A DNA stretch of 64,000 nucleotides from Aristaeella lactis (GCF_018118585.1 NZ_CP069421.1:868001-932000), one strand, 5' to 3'; positions 16,936-27,756 are shown, counted from the stretch's first letter. Translations and numbers: made by a program. Notes: generated from the sequence alone by a model not told the origin.

Positions 16936-17475
16936 TTAAACAGTTTCGACGATAATATGATCATTCGTATAAACGCATATGCTTGCCGCGATATGCAGGG
17001 CCTTCTCGGCGATTTCAGCGGCGCTCAGGTCGGTATTCTGAAGCAGCGCGCGGGCCGCGGCAAGCGCGTAGTTTCCGCCTGAACCGATCGCGGCGATTCC
17101 TTCATCCGGATCGATTACCTCGCCTGTACCGCTGAGGATCAGCAGCCTGTCTTTATTGGCTGCGATCATCATGGATTCCAGCTGGCGCATCATCTGATCA
17201 CCGCGCCAGTTCTGGGCCAGGGCCACAGCGGCCTTCTCCAGGTTTCCGCCGCATTGCTGCAGTTTCTCCTCGAACTTTTCGCACAGCGTGAAAGCATCAG
17301 CGACGCTGCCGGCAAAGCCGACAACAACCTCGCCGTTATAAAGACGGCGAACCTTACGGGCTGTTGTTTTGAAAATGGTATGCTCCCCCATTGTCACCTG
17401 GCCGTCACCGGCAATGGCGATCTGGCCGTTGCGCTTCACGGCGCATATGGTGGTACCTCTGAAAGGACTGGACAT
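16936..17475 (-). CDS. hslV: HslV, peptidase subunit of the HslUV protease
   Basis: 179 residues. Ntn-hydrolase of the proteasome beta-type fold. After a seven-residue propeptide the catalytic Thr8 is exposed (GTTICAV), with DGQVTMG and [10 protein letters not shown] downstream. Thr-first processing is known for HslV proteins from Firmicutes. The ATG at 17475 lies eight bases after AGGAGGG; a TTG two codons earlier is too close. The trmFO stop is two bases upstream. Confidence 0.97.
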   Translation of the reverse strand: MSSPFRGTTICAVKRNGQIAIAGDGQVTMGEHTIFKTTARKVRRLYNGEVVVGFAGSVADAFTLCEKFEEKLQQCGGNLEKAAVALAQNWRGDQMMRQLESMMIAANKDRLLILSGTGEVIDPDEGIAAIGSGGNYALAAARALLQNTDLSAAEIAEKALHIAASICVYTNDHIIVETV

Positions 17476-17477
17476 CG

Positions 17478-18803
17478 TCAATTCCCTCCTGTCTCTGAAC
17501 TCATGGATCGGATATAGGCCAGGGCTCTCTCCGCGACTGCTTCATACCGGTCCTGCTTCTTTTTCAGGCGCTTCTGACCCGGAACAACCGGAAGCGGGTC
17601 AATCAGCCCGAAGGAGCAGTTCATCGGCTGGAAATTCGGATTCGGGGTGGATACATGTTTTCCCATGGCGCCAAGGGCTGTGTATGACGGGAAGACGGGC
17701 GGTTCGGTGCCGTTCAGCTCGGCGGCCAGGGTTAATCCTGCAACCAGTCCGCTTCCGGCGCTTTCAACATAGCCTTCCACACCGGTAATCTGTCCGGCGA
17801 AGAAGCATTGCTTCCGGCTGATCATTTCAAAGGACGCATTCAGGAATCCGGGACTGTTCAGGAAAGTATTCCGGTGCATAACGCCGTAACGGGCGAACTC
17901 GGCATGTTCCAGTCCGGGAATCAGGCCGAAGACGCGTTTCTGTTCACCGAATTTAAGACGAGTCTGGAAGCCCACAAGGTTATACATGGTGTCGGAAGCA
18001 TTGTCCTGACGGAGCTGAACGACAGCGAAAGGCTCTTTGCCTGTCCTGGGATCTGCCAGGCCGACAGGTTTCATGGGCCCGAAAGCAGGAACCATAAAGC
18101 CGCGCTTCGCCATGCTTTCGATCGGCATACAGCCCTCAAACACACGGTTTTCCTCAAATCCGTGCACTTCGGCAGTCTCAGCCCTTACCAGCTCATTGAT
18201 AAAAACAGTGTACTGTTCTTCTGTCATGGGGGCGTTCAGGTAGTCGTTTCCCCTGTTATACCGACTGAGGCGGAAAAGCTTGTTTTCGTCCAGGGACTCC
18301 CTGAGGACGATGGGTGCCGCGGCGTCATAAAAATTCAGCGTTGACAGACCGGGAACGGACATGATCACCTCAGCCAGCCTGTCGCTTGTCAGCGGACCGG
18401 TGGCAATGATCACAGGACCGTCGGGAATGGATACAGCTTCCTCTCGGACGAGCTGAATCAGGGGATGTTCTGAAACAGCTTTTGTCACATGCGCTGAAAA
18501 GGAATCACGATCCACTGCAAGGGCACCGCCGGCCGGTACGCGTGTTTCATCAGCACAGCGCATGATCAGCGAACCCATAATCCGCATTTCTTCCTTCAGC
18601 AGTCCGACGGCATTGGTCAGCCTGTCGCCGCGGAAACTGTTGGAACATACAAGTTCGGCCAGCTGTTCGGAATGATGCGCCGGCGACATCCGGACGGGTT
18701 TCATTTCGATCAGACGAACCTGTATCCCCTTCTGCGCCAGCTGCCATGCGGCTTCACAGCCGGCGAGACCGGCTCCGATGACCGTTGCGGTACGATCACT
18801 CAT
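17478..18803 (-). CDS. trmFO: TrmFO, folate-dependent tRNA (uracil-54) methyltransferase
   Basis: 441 residues. N-terminal FAD-binding motif [15 protein letters not shown] with the GidA-like signature [22 protein letters not shown]. The later block [12 protein letters not shown] carries the conserved Cys region. It uses methylene-THF and FADH2 to make m5U54 in tRNA. The start overlaps the topA stop by eight bases. topA-trmFO-(xerC)-hslVU is conserved Firmicutes synteny; here xerC is absent from its usual place. Confidence 0.96.
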   Translation of the reverse strand: MSDRTATVIGAGLAGCEAAWQLAQKGIQVRLIEMKPVRMSPAHHSEQLAELVCSNSFRGDRLTNAVGLLKEEMRIMGSLIMRCADETRVPAGGALAVDRDSFSAHVTKAVSEHPLIQLVREEAVSIPDGPVIIATGPLTSDRLAEVIMSVPGLSTLNFYDAAAPIVLRESLDENKLFRLSRYNRGNDYLNAPMTEEQYTVFINELVRAETAEVHGFEENRVFEGCMPIESMAKRGFMVPAFGPMKPVGLADPRTGKEPFAVVQLRQDNASDTMYNLVGFQTRLKFGEQKRVFGLIPGLEHAEFARYGVMHRNTFLNSPGFLNASFEMISRKQCFFAGQITGVEGYVESAGSGLVAGLTLAAELNGTEPPVFPSYTALGAMGKHVSTPNPNFQPMNCSFGLIDPLPVVPGQKRLKKKQDRYEAVAERALAYIRSMSSETGGN

Positions 18804-20919
18804 TCTCTTCTTCCTCTGCGCCGGCAACGGTTTTTTTGAACCGGCAGTTTTCATTGGTACAGAGATGCAGCGTTTCGCCCTTGTTGTTCCTCTTCTCGAT
18901 CATGTATTGTCCGCACTTGGGGCATTTTTCATTGGCAGGCTTGTCCCAGCTGACAAAATCACATTCGGGATAGCCTTCGCATCCATAGAACTTTCTGTTT
19001 TTCCTGCTGGTTTTTTCCAGAAGCCGCTTGCCGCATAACGGGCAGGAAGCGTCGATATAATTCAGGATCGGCATGGTGTTCCTGCATTCCGGGAAATTCG
19101 GGCACGCGAGGAAGCGGCCGTATTTACCCATTTTGTAGACCATCATGGAGCCGCATTTATCGCAGCGCACATCGCTTACGTCATCCTTGACCTCAACTTT
19201 TTCAATTTCTTTTTCTGCCACGGAAAGGGTGGATACAAAGTCCGGATAGAATTCCCGGAGAATCTGTTTCCAGTCGGTCTTACCTTCCTCCACTTCGTCC
19301 AGCTTTTCTTCCATGATGGCTGTAAACTCAGTGTCAACAATCCTGGAGAAATACTTTTCCATCATCTCGGTCACCATGATACCGAGCTCTGTCGGGAAAA
19401 GACGCTTTTTCTCCCTGGAAACATATCCGCGGGAAATAATGGTGGTGATGGTAGGCGCGTATGTGGAAGGTCTGCCGATCCCGTTTTCTTCCAGCGTACG
19501 AACCAGGCTCGCTTCTGTAAAGCGGCTCGGCGGCTGAGTGAAATGCTGGTCTGTACTGACTTTGCTGACCGTGATCTTCTGGCCTTCCTTCAGGGCCGGA
19601 AGGGTCATTTCCACGTTATCCGTGGCTTCGTCCGTACCTTCCTCATAAAGGGCGGTAAAGCCGGCAAAAGTCTTATGTTCTCCGTAGAAACGAAGGCCGA
19701 TCCGTTTATCGGTGATCTCCGCGGACAGGGTTTCATAGACAGCCGGGGACATCTGGCTGGCCACATAACGGTTATAGATCAGCCGGTACAGCATGAACTG
19801 TTCCCTTGTCAGGGATGCTTTGATGGATTCGGGGGTGCGGGTTACGTCCGTAGGACGGATAGCTTCATGCGCGTCCTGCGCGTTTTTCCGTCCCTTGAAT
19901 TCGTTCTTTACTTTAGGAAGGAATTCCTTGCCGTATTTTTCCGGGATGAACGCGCGCAGGGCGGTCATGGCTTCATCACTGATCCGTACGCTGTCGGTAC
20001 GGATATAGGTTACAAGACCCTGCGCTCCTTCTCCCTGCAGGTCAACACCTTCATAGAGCTGCTGCACCACCTGCATGGTTTTGGCAGTCGTAAAGCTGAG
20101 CTTTCTGCCGGCTTCCTGCTGCAGGCTGGAGGTTGTGAAAGGCGGAGCGGGCTGCCTCTTTTTGTCCTTCCTGCGAATGTCGGTAACGGAAAAACTGCCG
20201 GATTCGATCAGCGCTTTAATCTTTTCAGCTTCTTCCCTGCTGGAAACAGGGCACTTTTTACCGTCCAGGCTGACGAATTTAGCGGTGAAAGCGATAGGCT
20301 TCTTTTCTCCGCCCGCTGCGCATTCAGCGCTGATATCCCAGTATTCCTCGGGAATGAAATTATCGATCTCGCGTTCACGCTCCACCACCATACGGGTGGC
20401 AACACTCTGAACGCGGCCTGCGGACAGGCCCTTTTTCACTTTTACCCAGAGCAGAGGACTGATCTTATAGCCTACAAGACGGTCCAGGGCACGACGGGCC
20501 TGCTGGGCATCAATGCGGCCCATATCCAGCTTACGGGGCTTCTTAATGGCTGCCTGAACAGCCTTTTTGGTAACTTCGTTGAATTCAATCCGGCACGGAG
20601 CAGATTCATCAACGCCAAGTACGTGAAACAGATGCCAGCTGATGGCTTCTCCCTCGCGGTCAGGGTCTGTCGCGAAATAAACCTGGGAGGCGTTCCGCGC
20701 TTCCTTGCGTATACGGCTGAGAATGTCGCCGCGTCCGCGGATTGTGATATATTTCAGATCAAAATCATGGTCAATATCAACGCCCAGCTGACTTTTCGGC
20801 AGGTCGCAGACATGTCCCTGCGAAGCTTCAACCTTATACCCTTTGCCCAGGTATTTCCCGATGGTTTTCGCTTTCGCGGGGGATTCGACAATGATCAGTT
20901 TCTGCTTGGTGGTTGCCAT
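18796..20919 (-). CDS. topA: DNA topoisomerase I
   Basis: 707 residues. The N-terminal TOPRIM domain has IVESPAKAKTIGKYLG and DPDREGEAI. The type IA core has the active-site Tyr in TYIRTDS. Three C-terminal four-Cys zinc ribbons lie in the last ~130 residues (CDKCGS..., CPLCGK..., CPKCGQ...). It relaxes negative supercoils. ATG 20919 has GAAGGAGAG ten bases upstream. It follows dprA by 23 bp in the same run. Confidence 0.98.
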   Translation of the reverse strand: MATTKQKLIIVESPAKAKTIGKYLGKGYKVEASQGHVCDLPKSQLGVDIDHDFDLKYITIRGRGDILSRIRKEARNASQVYFATDPDREGEAISWHLFHVLGVDESAPCRIEFNEVTKKAVQAAIKKPRKLDMGRIDAQQARRALDRLVGYKISPLLWVKVKKGLSAGRVQSVATRMVVEREREIDNFIPEEYWDISAECAAGGEKKPIAFTAKFVSLDGKKCPVSSREEAEKIKALIESGSFSVTDIRRKDKKRQPAPPFTTSSLQQEAGRKLSFTTAKTMQVVQQLYEGVDLQGEGAQGLVTYIRTDSVRISDEAMTALRAFIPEKYGKEFLPKVKNEFKGRKNAQDAHEAIRPTDVTRTPESIKASLTREQFMLYRLIYNRYVASQMSPAVYETLSAEITDKRIGLRFYGEHKTFAGFTALYEEGTDEATDNVEMTLPALKEGQKITVSKVSTDQHFTQPPSRFTEASLVRTLEENGIGRPSTYAPTITTIISRGYVSREKKRLFPTELGIMVTEMMEKYFSRIVDTEFTAIMEEKLDEVEEGKTDWKQILREFYPDFVSTLSVAEKEIEKVEVKDDVSDVRCDKCGSMMVYKMGKYGRFLACPNFPECRNTMPILNYIDASCPLCGKRLLEKTSRKNRKFYGCEGYPECDFVSWDKPANEKCPKCGQYMIEKRNNKGETLHLCTNENCRFKKTVAGAEEEENE

Positions 20920-20942
20920 AAATCTCTCTCCTTCGGAGCAGC

Positions 20943-22058
20943 TTATTGCTTAATCTGGTATTGTTTACCCGGCAGTGCTTCAATCACGCCCCTGATCTGC
21001 AGGATCGTCAGCGTGCTCATCAGCACAGGCGGATTCATTCCGGTGTGGATAAGAAGCTGTTCAAAGCTGAGGGTGCCGGGTTTCAGGGCTTTGATCACAG
21101 ATTCTTCTTCAGGTGTACGGCACAAAGATGTCTGCGCACAATCGCTATTGTGCCTTACAGCAGGAGGATTGTCAAGCCAGTGCATATCCTCCAGGATGTC
21201 ACGGGCGCTCGTAAAATAGATGCCGCCTTCCCGGAGCAGCTGGTGATTTCCCTCGAAATTCTCCGATGAGGGATCCCCGGGATAGACAAAAACATCTTTT
21301 CCCTGCTCCAGCGCGTGGCTGACGGATGTCATACTCCCGCTGCGTATTTTGGCTTCCATCAGGATCAGTGCCCGGCTTAGTCCCACAATGATCCGGTTTC
21401 TGACGGGGAAATGCCAGCCGGCGGCTTTTTCACCCGGAGCATATTCGCTCAGTACAAGCCCGTTATTCTTCAGGATTTCATCCCGCAGCGGAATGTTGTC
21501 AGCCGGATATGGTTTGTCCAGACCGCATCCGAGCACCGCGATCGTTGGGCTTTTCCCGTCCAGGCATCCCCTGTGCGCGGAAGCGTCAATGCCGCAGGCC
21601 ATGCCGCTGACGATCGTGACGCCCTGGGCGCTCAGGTCTTCAGCCAGTTTCCTTGTCGCTTTCTGTCCTGTATAGGAAGCAGCCCTGCTTCCGACCATAC
21701 CCAGCATTCTGCTTTCCGTGCACTCCAGGTTTCCCTGATAAAAAAGAATAGCCGGAGGATCATGTATTTCTTTCAGCGAAGCGGGATAAAGCGGATCCGA
21801 AAAAAGAACCGAACGGATGGAATGCTTCTCCAGCTTCTGCCTGTATTTGCCCAGGGCATTTTCATTACAGGTTTCCGATAGGATCTGAACAAACCGGGGT
21901 GTGACAAGGGAGCTGATGGATTCATCGTGTTTCTGAACAGCCTGCCAGCAGGCTTCCGGAGTACCGTAACGCTCCAGTACTTTATGGACGGTTCCTGACG
22001 GCATACCGGCGGAAGCCAGCCAGCAGTCATACTGGAAATCCGTTATACTTCGTTCCAT
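20943..22058 (-). CDS. dprA: DNA processing protein DprA
   Basis: 371 residues. A short helical N-terminal domain precedes the Rossmann-like DprA core (MVGSRAASYTGQKATRKLAEDL, GMACGIDASAHRG, VLGCGLDKPYP, EAKIRSGS). A C-terminal winged-helix-like domain (about 300-370) follows. DprA loads RecA on incoming single strands in transformation and is widespread even in non-competent bacteria. The ATG at 22058, five bases past the comM stop with GGAG upstream, is the best start. comM lies directly upstream, so two competence-linked genes are adjacent. Confidence 0.95.
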   Translation of the reverse strand: MERSITDFQYDCWLASAGMPSGTVHKVLERYGTPEACWQAVQKHDESISSLVTPRFVQILSETCNENALGKYRQKLEKHSIRSVLFSDPLYPASLKEIHDPPAILFYQGNLECTESRMLGMVGSRAASYTGQKATRKLAEDLSAQGVTIVSGMACGIDASAHRGCLDGKSPTIAVLGCGLDKPYPADNIPLRDEILKNNGLVLSEYAPGEKAAGWHFPVRNRIIVGLSRALILMEAKIRSGSMTSVSHALEQGKDVFVYPGDPSSENFEGNHQLLREGGIYFTSARDILEDMHWLDNPPAVRHNSDCAQTSLCRTPEEESVIKALKPGTLSFEQLLIHTGMNPPVLMSTLTILQIRGVIEALPGKQYQIKQ

Positions 22059-22063
22059 CCGGT

Positions 22064-23614
22064 TCATCTCCAATACTTCTGGTCAAGCTCACGGTACTGC
22101 ACGGCTTCAGCAATATGAACGGAGGATATGGTTTCTTCTCCTGCCAGGTCGGCAATGGTTCTGGATACCTTCAGGATCCGCTGGTATGCGCGCATGCTCA
22201 GGTGCATGGAATCTACGGCCATGTTCAGCAGCCTGAGGCCTTCGGCATCCGGCGTACAGTATCTGCTGACTTCTGTATTTGTCAGCTGCGCGTTGCAGTG
22301 CCTGCCGGTTCCGCGGTATCTTTCCAGCTGTATTTCACGCGCTTTCCGGACACGTTCCGCGACCTGTGCGGAAGATTCGGAAGGGACAGCGTCATTGATT
22401 TCATTTACGGGAACGGAATCTACTTCGATCTGCAGGTCAATCCTGTCCAGAAGAGGCCCGGATACCCGGTCAAGGTAACGGCGTATTTCAGGCGGCGTAC
22501 ACCGGCAGGTGCGCCGGTTGCTTCCGTAGAAACCACAGGGACAGGGATTCATGGCGGCCACAAGCATGAAGGAGGACTGATACTGTGCCTGGCGTTTCAC
22601 ACGGGCCACAGAAACAATGCCGTCCTCCAGCGGCTGTCGCAGGGATTCCAGTGCTCCCCTGCTGAATTCCGGCAGTTCATCCAGGAAGAGTACGCCGTTA
22701 TGTGCCAGTGAAACCTCACCGGGCTTGGCATCCTGGCCGCCACCGATCAGGGAGGCAACGGACGCGTTATGATGCGGCGCGCAGAAAGGACGGGTCACCA
22801 TCAGCCCGCTCCCGGCGGGCAGCCTGCCGCAAATGGAATGGATCCTGGTGGTTTCCAGGGATTCCTCAAAGCTCATAGGCGGAAGAATTCCCGGGATACA
22901 GCGCGCCAGCATGGTTTTTCCGCTGCCGGGTACGCCGATCATCAGCATATTGTGACCGCCCGCGGCAGCCACTTCCACTGCGCGCCTGGCGCCTTTCTGC
23001 CCTTTGATCTGGGCCATATCCATTGCGGGAACAGCTTCGTTTTTCAGGGTTTCAAAGGAAATCTGTTCCTGTTCAGCAATGGTCCCTGTCCCTTCAAACC
23101 AGTGAATCACCTGCTTCAGATGGTTCACCGGGAGGATCCTGATTCCCTGGATGCAGGAAACTTCCCTGGCGTTCTTTTCCGGCAGGATAACGGTGTGTAT
23201 GCCGTTTTCCTTGGCGCTGATGACCATGGGAAGCGCTCCGTTGATCGGCTGCACGCTTCCGTCCAGGCTCAGTTCGCCAAAAAGGGCAGTTTTGTCCATA
23301 TCAATATGAGGATCTGGTTCCATTGCACCGACAACGATCATGATTCCGACCGCGATCGGAAGATCAAAGGAGGGGCCCTCTTTTTTCATGTCAGCGGGAG
23401 CGAGATTGACAGTGATTCTGCGGGCCTTCATTTCCCTGCCGCTGTTAATGATGGCGGCATTGACCCGGTCCTTGCTTTCCCGTACGGAAGTATCGGGCAG
23501 GCCGATGATTTCCATACCTGGCATGCTGTCAATGCCGAATACTTCAACATTGACCTGGAATCCGCTGACACCGCTGACTCCAAAGCTGACCGTCCTGGCC
23601 ATAACCTCTCTCAC
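22064..23614 (-). CDS. comM: ComM/YifB family AAA+ ATPase (Mg-chelatase-like)
   Basis: 516 residues, full length. N-terminal Lon-substrate-binding-like domain (VNVEVFGIDSMPGMEIIGLPD), a Mg-chelatase AAA+ core with GVPGSGKTMLARCIPGILPP and Walker B LFLDELPEFSR, and the zinc-type Cys cluster CPCGFYGSNRRTCRC. In other bacteria ComM is a hexameric branch-migration helicase used in transformation. Start GTG at 23614 has GAGGGGAG nine bases upstream; the ATG four codons later has little room for a site. Confidence 0.94.
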   Translation of the reverse strand: MREVMARTVSFGVSGVSGFQVNVEVFGIDSMPGMEIIGLPDTSVRESKDRVNAAIINSGREMKARRITVNLAPADMKKEGPSFDLPIAVGIMIVVGAMEPDPHIDMDKTALFGELSLDGSVQPINGALPMVISAKENGIHTVILPEKNAREVSCIQGIRILPVNHLKQVIHWFEGTGTIAEQEQISFETLKNEAVPAMDMAQIKGQKGARRAVEVAAAGGHNMLMIGVPGSGKTMLARCIPGILPPMSFEESLETTRIHSICGRLPAGSGLMVTRPFCAPHHNASVASLIGGGQDAKPGEVSLAHNGVLFLDELPEFSRGALESLRQPLEDGIVSVARVKRQAQYQSSFMLVAAMNPCPCGFYGSNRRTCRCTPPEIRRYLDRVSGPLLDRIDLQIEVDSVPVNEINDAVPSESSAQVAERVRKAREIQLERYRGTGRHCNAQLTNTEVSRYCTPDAEGLRLLNMAVDSMHLSMRAYQRILKVSRTIADLAGEETISSVHIAEAVQYRELDQKYWR

Positions 23615-23631
23615 TGAACTTTACTCCCCTC

Positions 23632-26600
23632 TCAGTACCAGATCTGCAGATGTCCGATGGCCAGGTCAAGCCAGCCTGTGGGAACATTGATTCCGCATGC
23701 GTAAGGGAAAAGGATGACAAAGAATACCAGCGCGGCGGCTATGAATACCGCAGCCGCGATCCGTGCGGGGATTACCGCTTTATTTCCGTATCCGTCAAAG
23801 CAAAGGGCGATGGCAAGCATCAGGAAAGGAATACTGGCAAAATAATGGTAGATATAGGTGCCCCGCGGAACAAGAACCCAGGGCAGATACTGCGCGAGGA
23901 TGCCAATGAAGAGGAATACGTAACGGCTGTCCCAGCGGAAGGAACGCAGGTGCCACAGATAATCGGATCCTTCAATGCGGTATCTTCTGGCCTGTGCGCA
24001 GCGGAATATACAGAGGACCAGCGCGGCGAGCCCGCCGAACCAGATAACCGGGTTTCCGAAGCAGAAGATGCTGTGGTGAACCGGAGAATCATAGGGTATA
24101 TACTGCTGGGAAGCATAATACATAGGCTTGCCGATGATGGGCCACTGCCACCAGGGTGAATAGAAGTAATGATCCATACCGAGCCCGGGCTGGCTGTGGT
24201 AATTGAACATCCCCACCTGGGCGTTCCAGACTTCCGCAATATAATCCCATATGGTCTCCATACGTTTGAAGGCATAGGCCATATAGGGAATGTAGCTGGC
24301 CAGGTAGATCAGTACAGGAACGACTATAAAGAACGGGATGCACCAGGCGCAGATCCAGAAGGTTCTGCCCCATGCGGCACTTTTCTCGTCCTGGCCTGAA
24401 GCTGCTTTCGCGCGGATGATCCGGATGCAGTGCCAGAAGAACAGGATCGCCAGGCCGGCACCCGCGTAAATTCCTATCCATTTGCTGGCGATGGAAAGTC
24501 CCATAAAAAGTCCGCTCAGGGCCAGGTTTTTCAGGGATGCCGACAGCTTTTCAGACACATAATCCGTCTGCATAAAACGCAGCATGAAGAAGAATGCGAA
24601 GATGATAAACAGAACCGGGAAACTGTCAATTGTCGCGATCTGCGTCTGCGTCAGATGCATACAGTCAAGCGCCATCAGCAGGCACGCGATCAATCCTGTG
24701 CTTGTTTTCTTGGTAAGCTGCTTGCCGAGCAGATACATACCCGGAAGCATAATGATACCGGCCAGTGCCCCGGCAAAACGCCATCCGAAGGGTGTCATGC
24801 CGAACAGGGAGACAAACAGGCTCATAAGCACTTTTCCGAGCGGCGGATGACTGGTTTCATACGGTACGGTTCCCCGCGTGAATTCATACGCGGTTCGGGC
24901 ATGATAGATTTCGTCAAAATAGGTGCTGTTCCACCAGCTGGGCTGGATTTTTGCCTGTTTTGTTTCACTCGTTTCCGGGAATGCCGGCAGGCCCTCCATG
25001 GTATCCTGTTCATCCAGCATGTTGGACGGATCGGAGAACAGGGAGGATTCCGGTTCAGCGCCGCTTTGTCTGATAACCTTTGCGGGAAGGATTTTCCCGT
25101 CAGCATCGCGGAAAAGGACTTCATTCAGGACTAGGTTGACCTGGCATGCCGACAGCCTGATATACCTGCCGCTGAAACGGACAATACCGCTTTCCGAGTT
25201 GGTGAATTCGCGGTTGTAGGGCTTATCCCGCGTGGGTTTTTCCGTGGAAATGGTGACATACTTCCATTTCCAGCACTGACCCTGATCCATCTGCGCGTAA
25301 ACTTCATCGCTCCAGTTTTCAAGGTCCACACTGGAAGCAAATGTAAAGTTTTTCTGGCTGACCTGTGCGAAATACAGGATTTCCGTTCCGCTTCTGGATT
25401 CTCCCAGGTCAAAAATGATCTGTTCGTCCGGGCTGCTGGATGTCCAGTATGACTGTGGAGCTTTTGTGCTTCCTAGCGTCAGCAGGCTGATCACGGCATA
25501 TACCGCGGTGATCAGGGTGAGCAGGATCGTATCTTTCCGTTTCCAGTGCAGGAACCGGTCGTTAAGCGGTTCGGGCTTTGCATCCGGTGCCTTCTCCCGG
25601 GCAGGTTTCTCCTTGCCGTCCCGGAGGAACAATTCAAGGTTCAGCCACAGCGCGTACAGCGCGCCTAGGATGTTGGCGGCGCTGATGATATCCGCAAGCC
25701 ATACCGTATCCTTGTTCAGGTGACCGGCACTTGATCCCAGGCGGATACTGTTGTCCAGCACAATTCCCTCATTGATGAATACCGTCACCGTAAACAGCAG
25801 CAGGATATAGAGGATCCGACGGTCCCGGAGCAGTGTCCAGGCAAGTGCGAGCAGGAGAAGTGCGGGGAAAACATACCGCTCATGCATTTTGATGCCGAAT
25901 ACATACAAAAGGATATACAGCAGTCCCCCAAGCCATGGCAGGAGCTGTATATTGCGGGAACGGACCGCGGGACTGATCACAACGGCAAAGGGGAACGCCA
26001 TGGCTATGCCGCCGATCCAGGCCCAGGAAGCCTTCATGAAGGCACAAACGATAAACGCGGCCGAGAAAAGGAAACAGATGAAAGTCTCAGTGCTGTGATT
26101 CGGCTTCCCTTCCGCGCGGTAATACCACCAGATCCCGTAACCGGCGCAGAGGATGCAAAGAAGTACCGGCGCCATCACATGGGCTTCATCAGCCACAGGA
26201 GCCCAGTTCCCGCCAAGCAGGTAATACAGGTTTGCTGTATTGACCGTTGCGTGGGGATAGGAAGCCAGCGTACGGCTGTAAAGGTTGATCAGCCAGTCCC
26301 AGTCCTGCTGCAGGCTGAAAGGAATCACACCCAAAGCGAGTACTCCCAGGCTTACAGCAGTACCAATGAGGATTGTTTTCCGTGCTTCAGGATTCCGGAT
26401 AAAGGTCAACAGGATATATACAAGTCCCAGCGGCCCCAGCATAAGGGCCTGGGGCTTAAGAAGCACAGATAACACATACAGCGGCAGGGCGGCAATCCAG
26501 TTCCCCTTCACCGCAAACAAGGCAACCGCAAGCAGCATCAGGCAGAGGGCGCTGTCCATCTGTCCCCACGCGGCGCTGTTAAGGATCGTTGCCGGATTGA

Positions 26601-27735
26601 ACAGCGAAAGCGCCAGGAAGCACAGGCAGGTATCCGGCCTGAACAGCTTTTGCCTGATCATCAGCCGGTAGATCAACCAGCATCCAGCCAGGTCACATAT
26701 GGACGGAACAAAGCGGTAAATAACCCTCGTCAGTTCGGTTCCTGCCTGCAGCAGATCCGTGATACAGGCGTTCAGTCCAAGGATGTAGGTGTAAAGAGGA
26801 GGATAATCGCAGAAACTTGTTCCTGCGTAGAATCCCCAGGGACCATGGGAATACATTGTCTTTCCCCAGCTGAGGAAGCACCCGACATCAACCAGGTATC
26901 CTTCCACAAACCAGCTGATGATCATCCGGAGAACCAGTGCGGCTGCAAGCAGGGCAGCGACTTTCAGGGAAGATACAGTTTCATAATCGGAGATCAGTTC
27001 AGGCCTGTGATGCCGGCGGTGCAGGATGACAAGGCATACAAACGCATAAACCAGGCTGATCAGGATCAGCCAGAATACAGTGGGGATATTGGATTCTTCT
27101 TCCTCTTCCCCGTATTCCTCGTCATCCGCGTAATCATCCGTATCATCGGTTTCCCTGTACCACATATCCGCGATTGTGTCATCGGGAATGCTGTCCACCT
27201 TCTCCAGGGAAAGCCCGGAAAAGGCTGCGCTTCCCGTACACATACCGCTGTAACCGCCGAGGCGGGCAAATACGGTTATATAGTGCTGTTCAGGTCCTGT
27301 TTCGCCGTAATATTCGATATACTGCCATTCCCCGTCTGTATCATATACCTGCTCACTGAAAGCGTAGACACCTTCAACGCTCAGGTTGGCACCGTGCCCT
27401 CCGGATACTTCATCCGCGCTGATATAACCGCTGAGCAGATACAGGGAATCCGGTTCAACCGCAACCGTCTGGGCAAAACGGGCGTCATTTTCATTGATGT
27501 TGCGGACAGTAACGGTATTCCTGCCTTCCTGGCCGTTTTTGCCTGTGCTGAACACGCTGTACCCGATCTGGGGATAATAGGCGTCTGTATACCAGTGCTC
27601 GGGGATCCCGTCTTCATCAATTTCTGTAAAATCAGCATTGACGAGCAGGTTTTCCGCTGCAGCGCAGCCGGCGGAAAACAGCATAACGATCAGCATCGTC
27701 AAAACCATGAACAGGGAAAACCGTTTATATGTCAT
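23632..27735 (-). CDS. Giant membrane protein with two GT-C glycosyltransferase modules (PMT-like C-terminus)
   Basis: 1,367 residues. A signal-like helix (~5-27) leads into a carbohydrate-binding-like beta domain (NLLVNADF, ~30-180) and an Asp/Glu-rich linker (~195-215). GT-C module 1 (~215-700; VDVGCFLSW, DYPPLYTY) resembles DUF2029/GT87-type mannosyltransferases. After a charged linker, one helix (~737-757) is followed by an outside discoidin-like domain (~770-880) and GT-C module 2 (~935-1367). Module 2 is PMT/GT39-like, with the metal-dependent motif YFDEIYHA and ETSHPPLGK. Both modules would use polyprenyl-phosphate sugars outside the membrane. The Cys in FSAGC lacks a full lipobox. It sits between yraN and comM, where Firmicutes normally carry no such gene. 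Substrate and acceptor are unknown. Confidence 0.85.
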   Translation of the reverse strand: MTYKRFSLFMVLTMLIVMLFSAGCAAAENLLVNADFTEIDEDGIPEHWYTDAYYPQIGYSVFSTGKNGQEGRNTVTVRNINENDARFAQTVAVEPDSLYLLSGYISADEVSGGHGANLSVEGVYAFSEQVYDTDGEWQYIEYYGETGPEQHYITVFARLGGYSGMCTGSAAFSGLSLEKVDSIPDDTIADMWYRETDDTDDYADDEEYGEEEEESNIPTVFWLILISLVYAFVCLVILHRRHHRPELISDYETVSSLKVAALLAAALVLRMIISWFVEGYLVDVGCFLSWGKTMYSHGPWGFYAGTSFCDYPPLYTYILGLNACITDLLQAGTELTRVIYRFVPSICDLAGCWLIYRLMIRQKLFRPDTCLCFLALSLFNPATILNSAAWGQMDSALCLMLLAVALFAVKGNWIAALPLYVLSVLLKPQALMLGPLGLVYILLTFIRNPEARKTILIGTAVSLGVLALGVIPFSLQQDWDWLINLYSRTLASYPHATVNTANLYYLLGGNWAPVADEAHVMAPVLLCILCAGYGIWWYYRAEGKPNHSTETFICFLFSAAFIVCAFMKASWAWIGGIAMAFPFAVVISPAVRSRNIQLLPWLGGLLYILLYVFGIKMHERYVFPALLLLALAWTLLRDRRILYILLLFTVTVFINEGIVLDNSIRLGSSAGHLNKDTVWLADIISAANILGALYALWLNLELFLRDGKEKPAREKAPDAKPEPLNDRFLHWKRKDTILLTLITAVYAVISLLTLGSTKAPQSYWTSSSPDEQIIFDLGESRSGTEILYFAQVSQKNFTFASSVDLENWSDEVYAQMDQGQCWKWKYVTISTEKPTRDKPYNREFTNSESGIVRFSGRYIRLSACQVNLVLNEVLFRDADGKILPAKVIRQSGAEPESSLFSDPSNMLDEQDTMEGLPAFPETSETKQAKIQPSWWNSTYFDEIYHARTAYEFTRGTVPYETSHPPLGKVLMSLFVSLFGMTPFGWRFAGALAGIIMLPGMYLLGKQLTKKTSTGLIACLLMALDCMHLTQTQIATIDSFPVLFIIFAFFFMLRFMQTDYVSEKLSASLKNLALSGLFMGLSIASKWIGIYAGAGLAILFFWHCIRIIRAKAASGQDEKSAAWGRTFWICAWCIPFFIVVPVLIYLASYIPYMAYAFKRMETIWDYIAEVWNAQVGMFNYHSQPGLGMDHYFYSPWWQWPIIGKPMYYASQQYIPYDSPVHHSIFCFGNPVIWFGGLAALVLCIFRCAQARRYRIEGSDYLWHLRSFRWDSRYVFLFIGILAQYLPWVLVPRGTYIYHYFASIPFLMLAIALCFDGYGNKAVIPARIAAAVFIAAALVFFVILFPYACGINVPTGWLDLAIGHLQIWY

Positions 27736-27756
27736 CAGTCTGTAACGCACCTTTCT

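Noticed and set aside
19543-21219. Long plus-strand open frame (558 codons) opposite topA/dprA
   Set aside because: Antisense shadow of two clearly conserved genes; no ribosome-binding site or recognisable domain.
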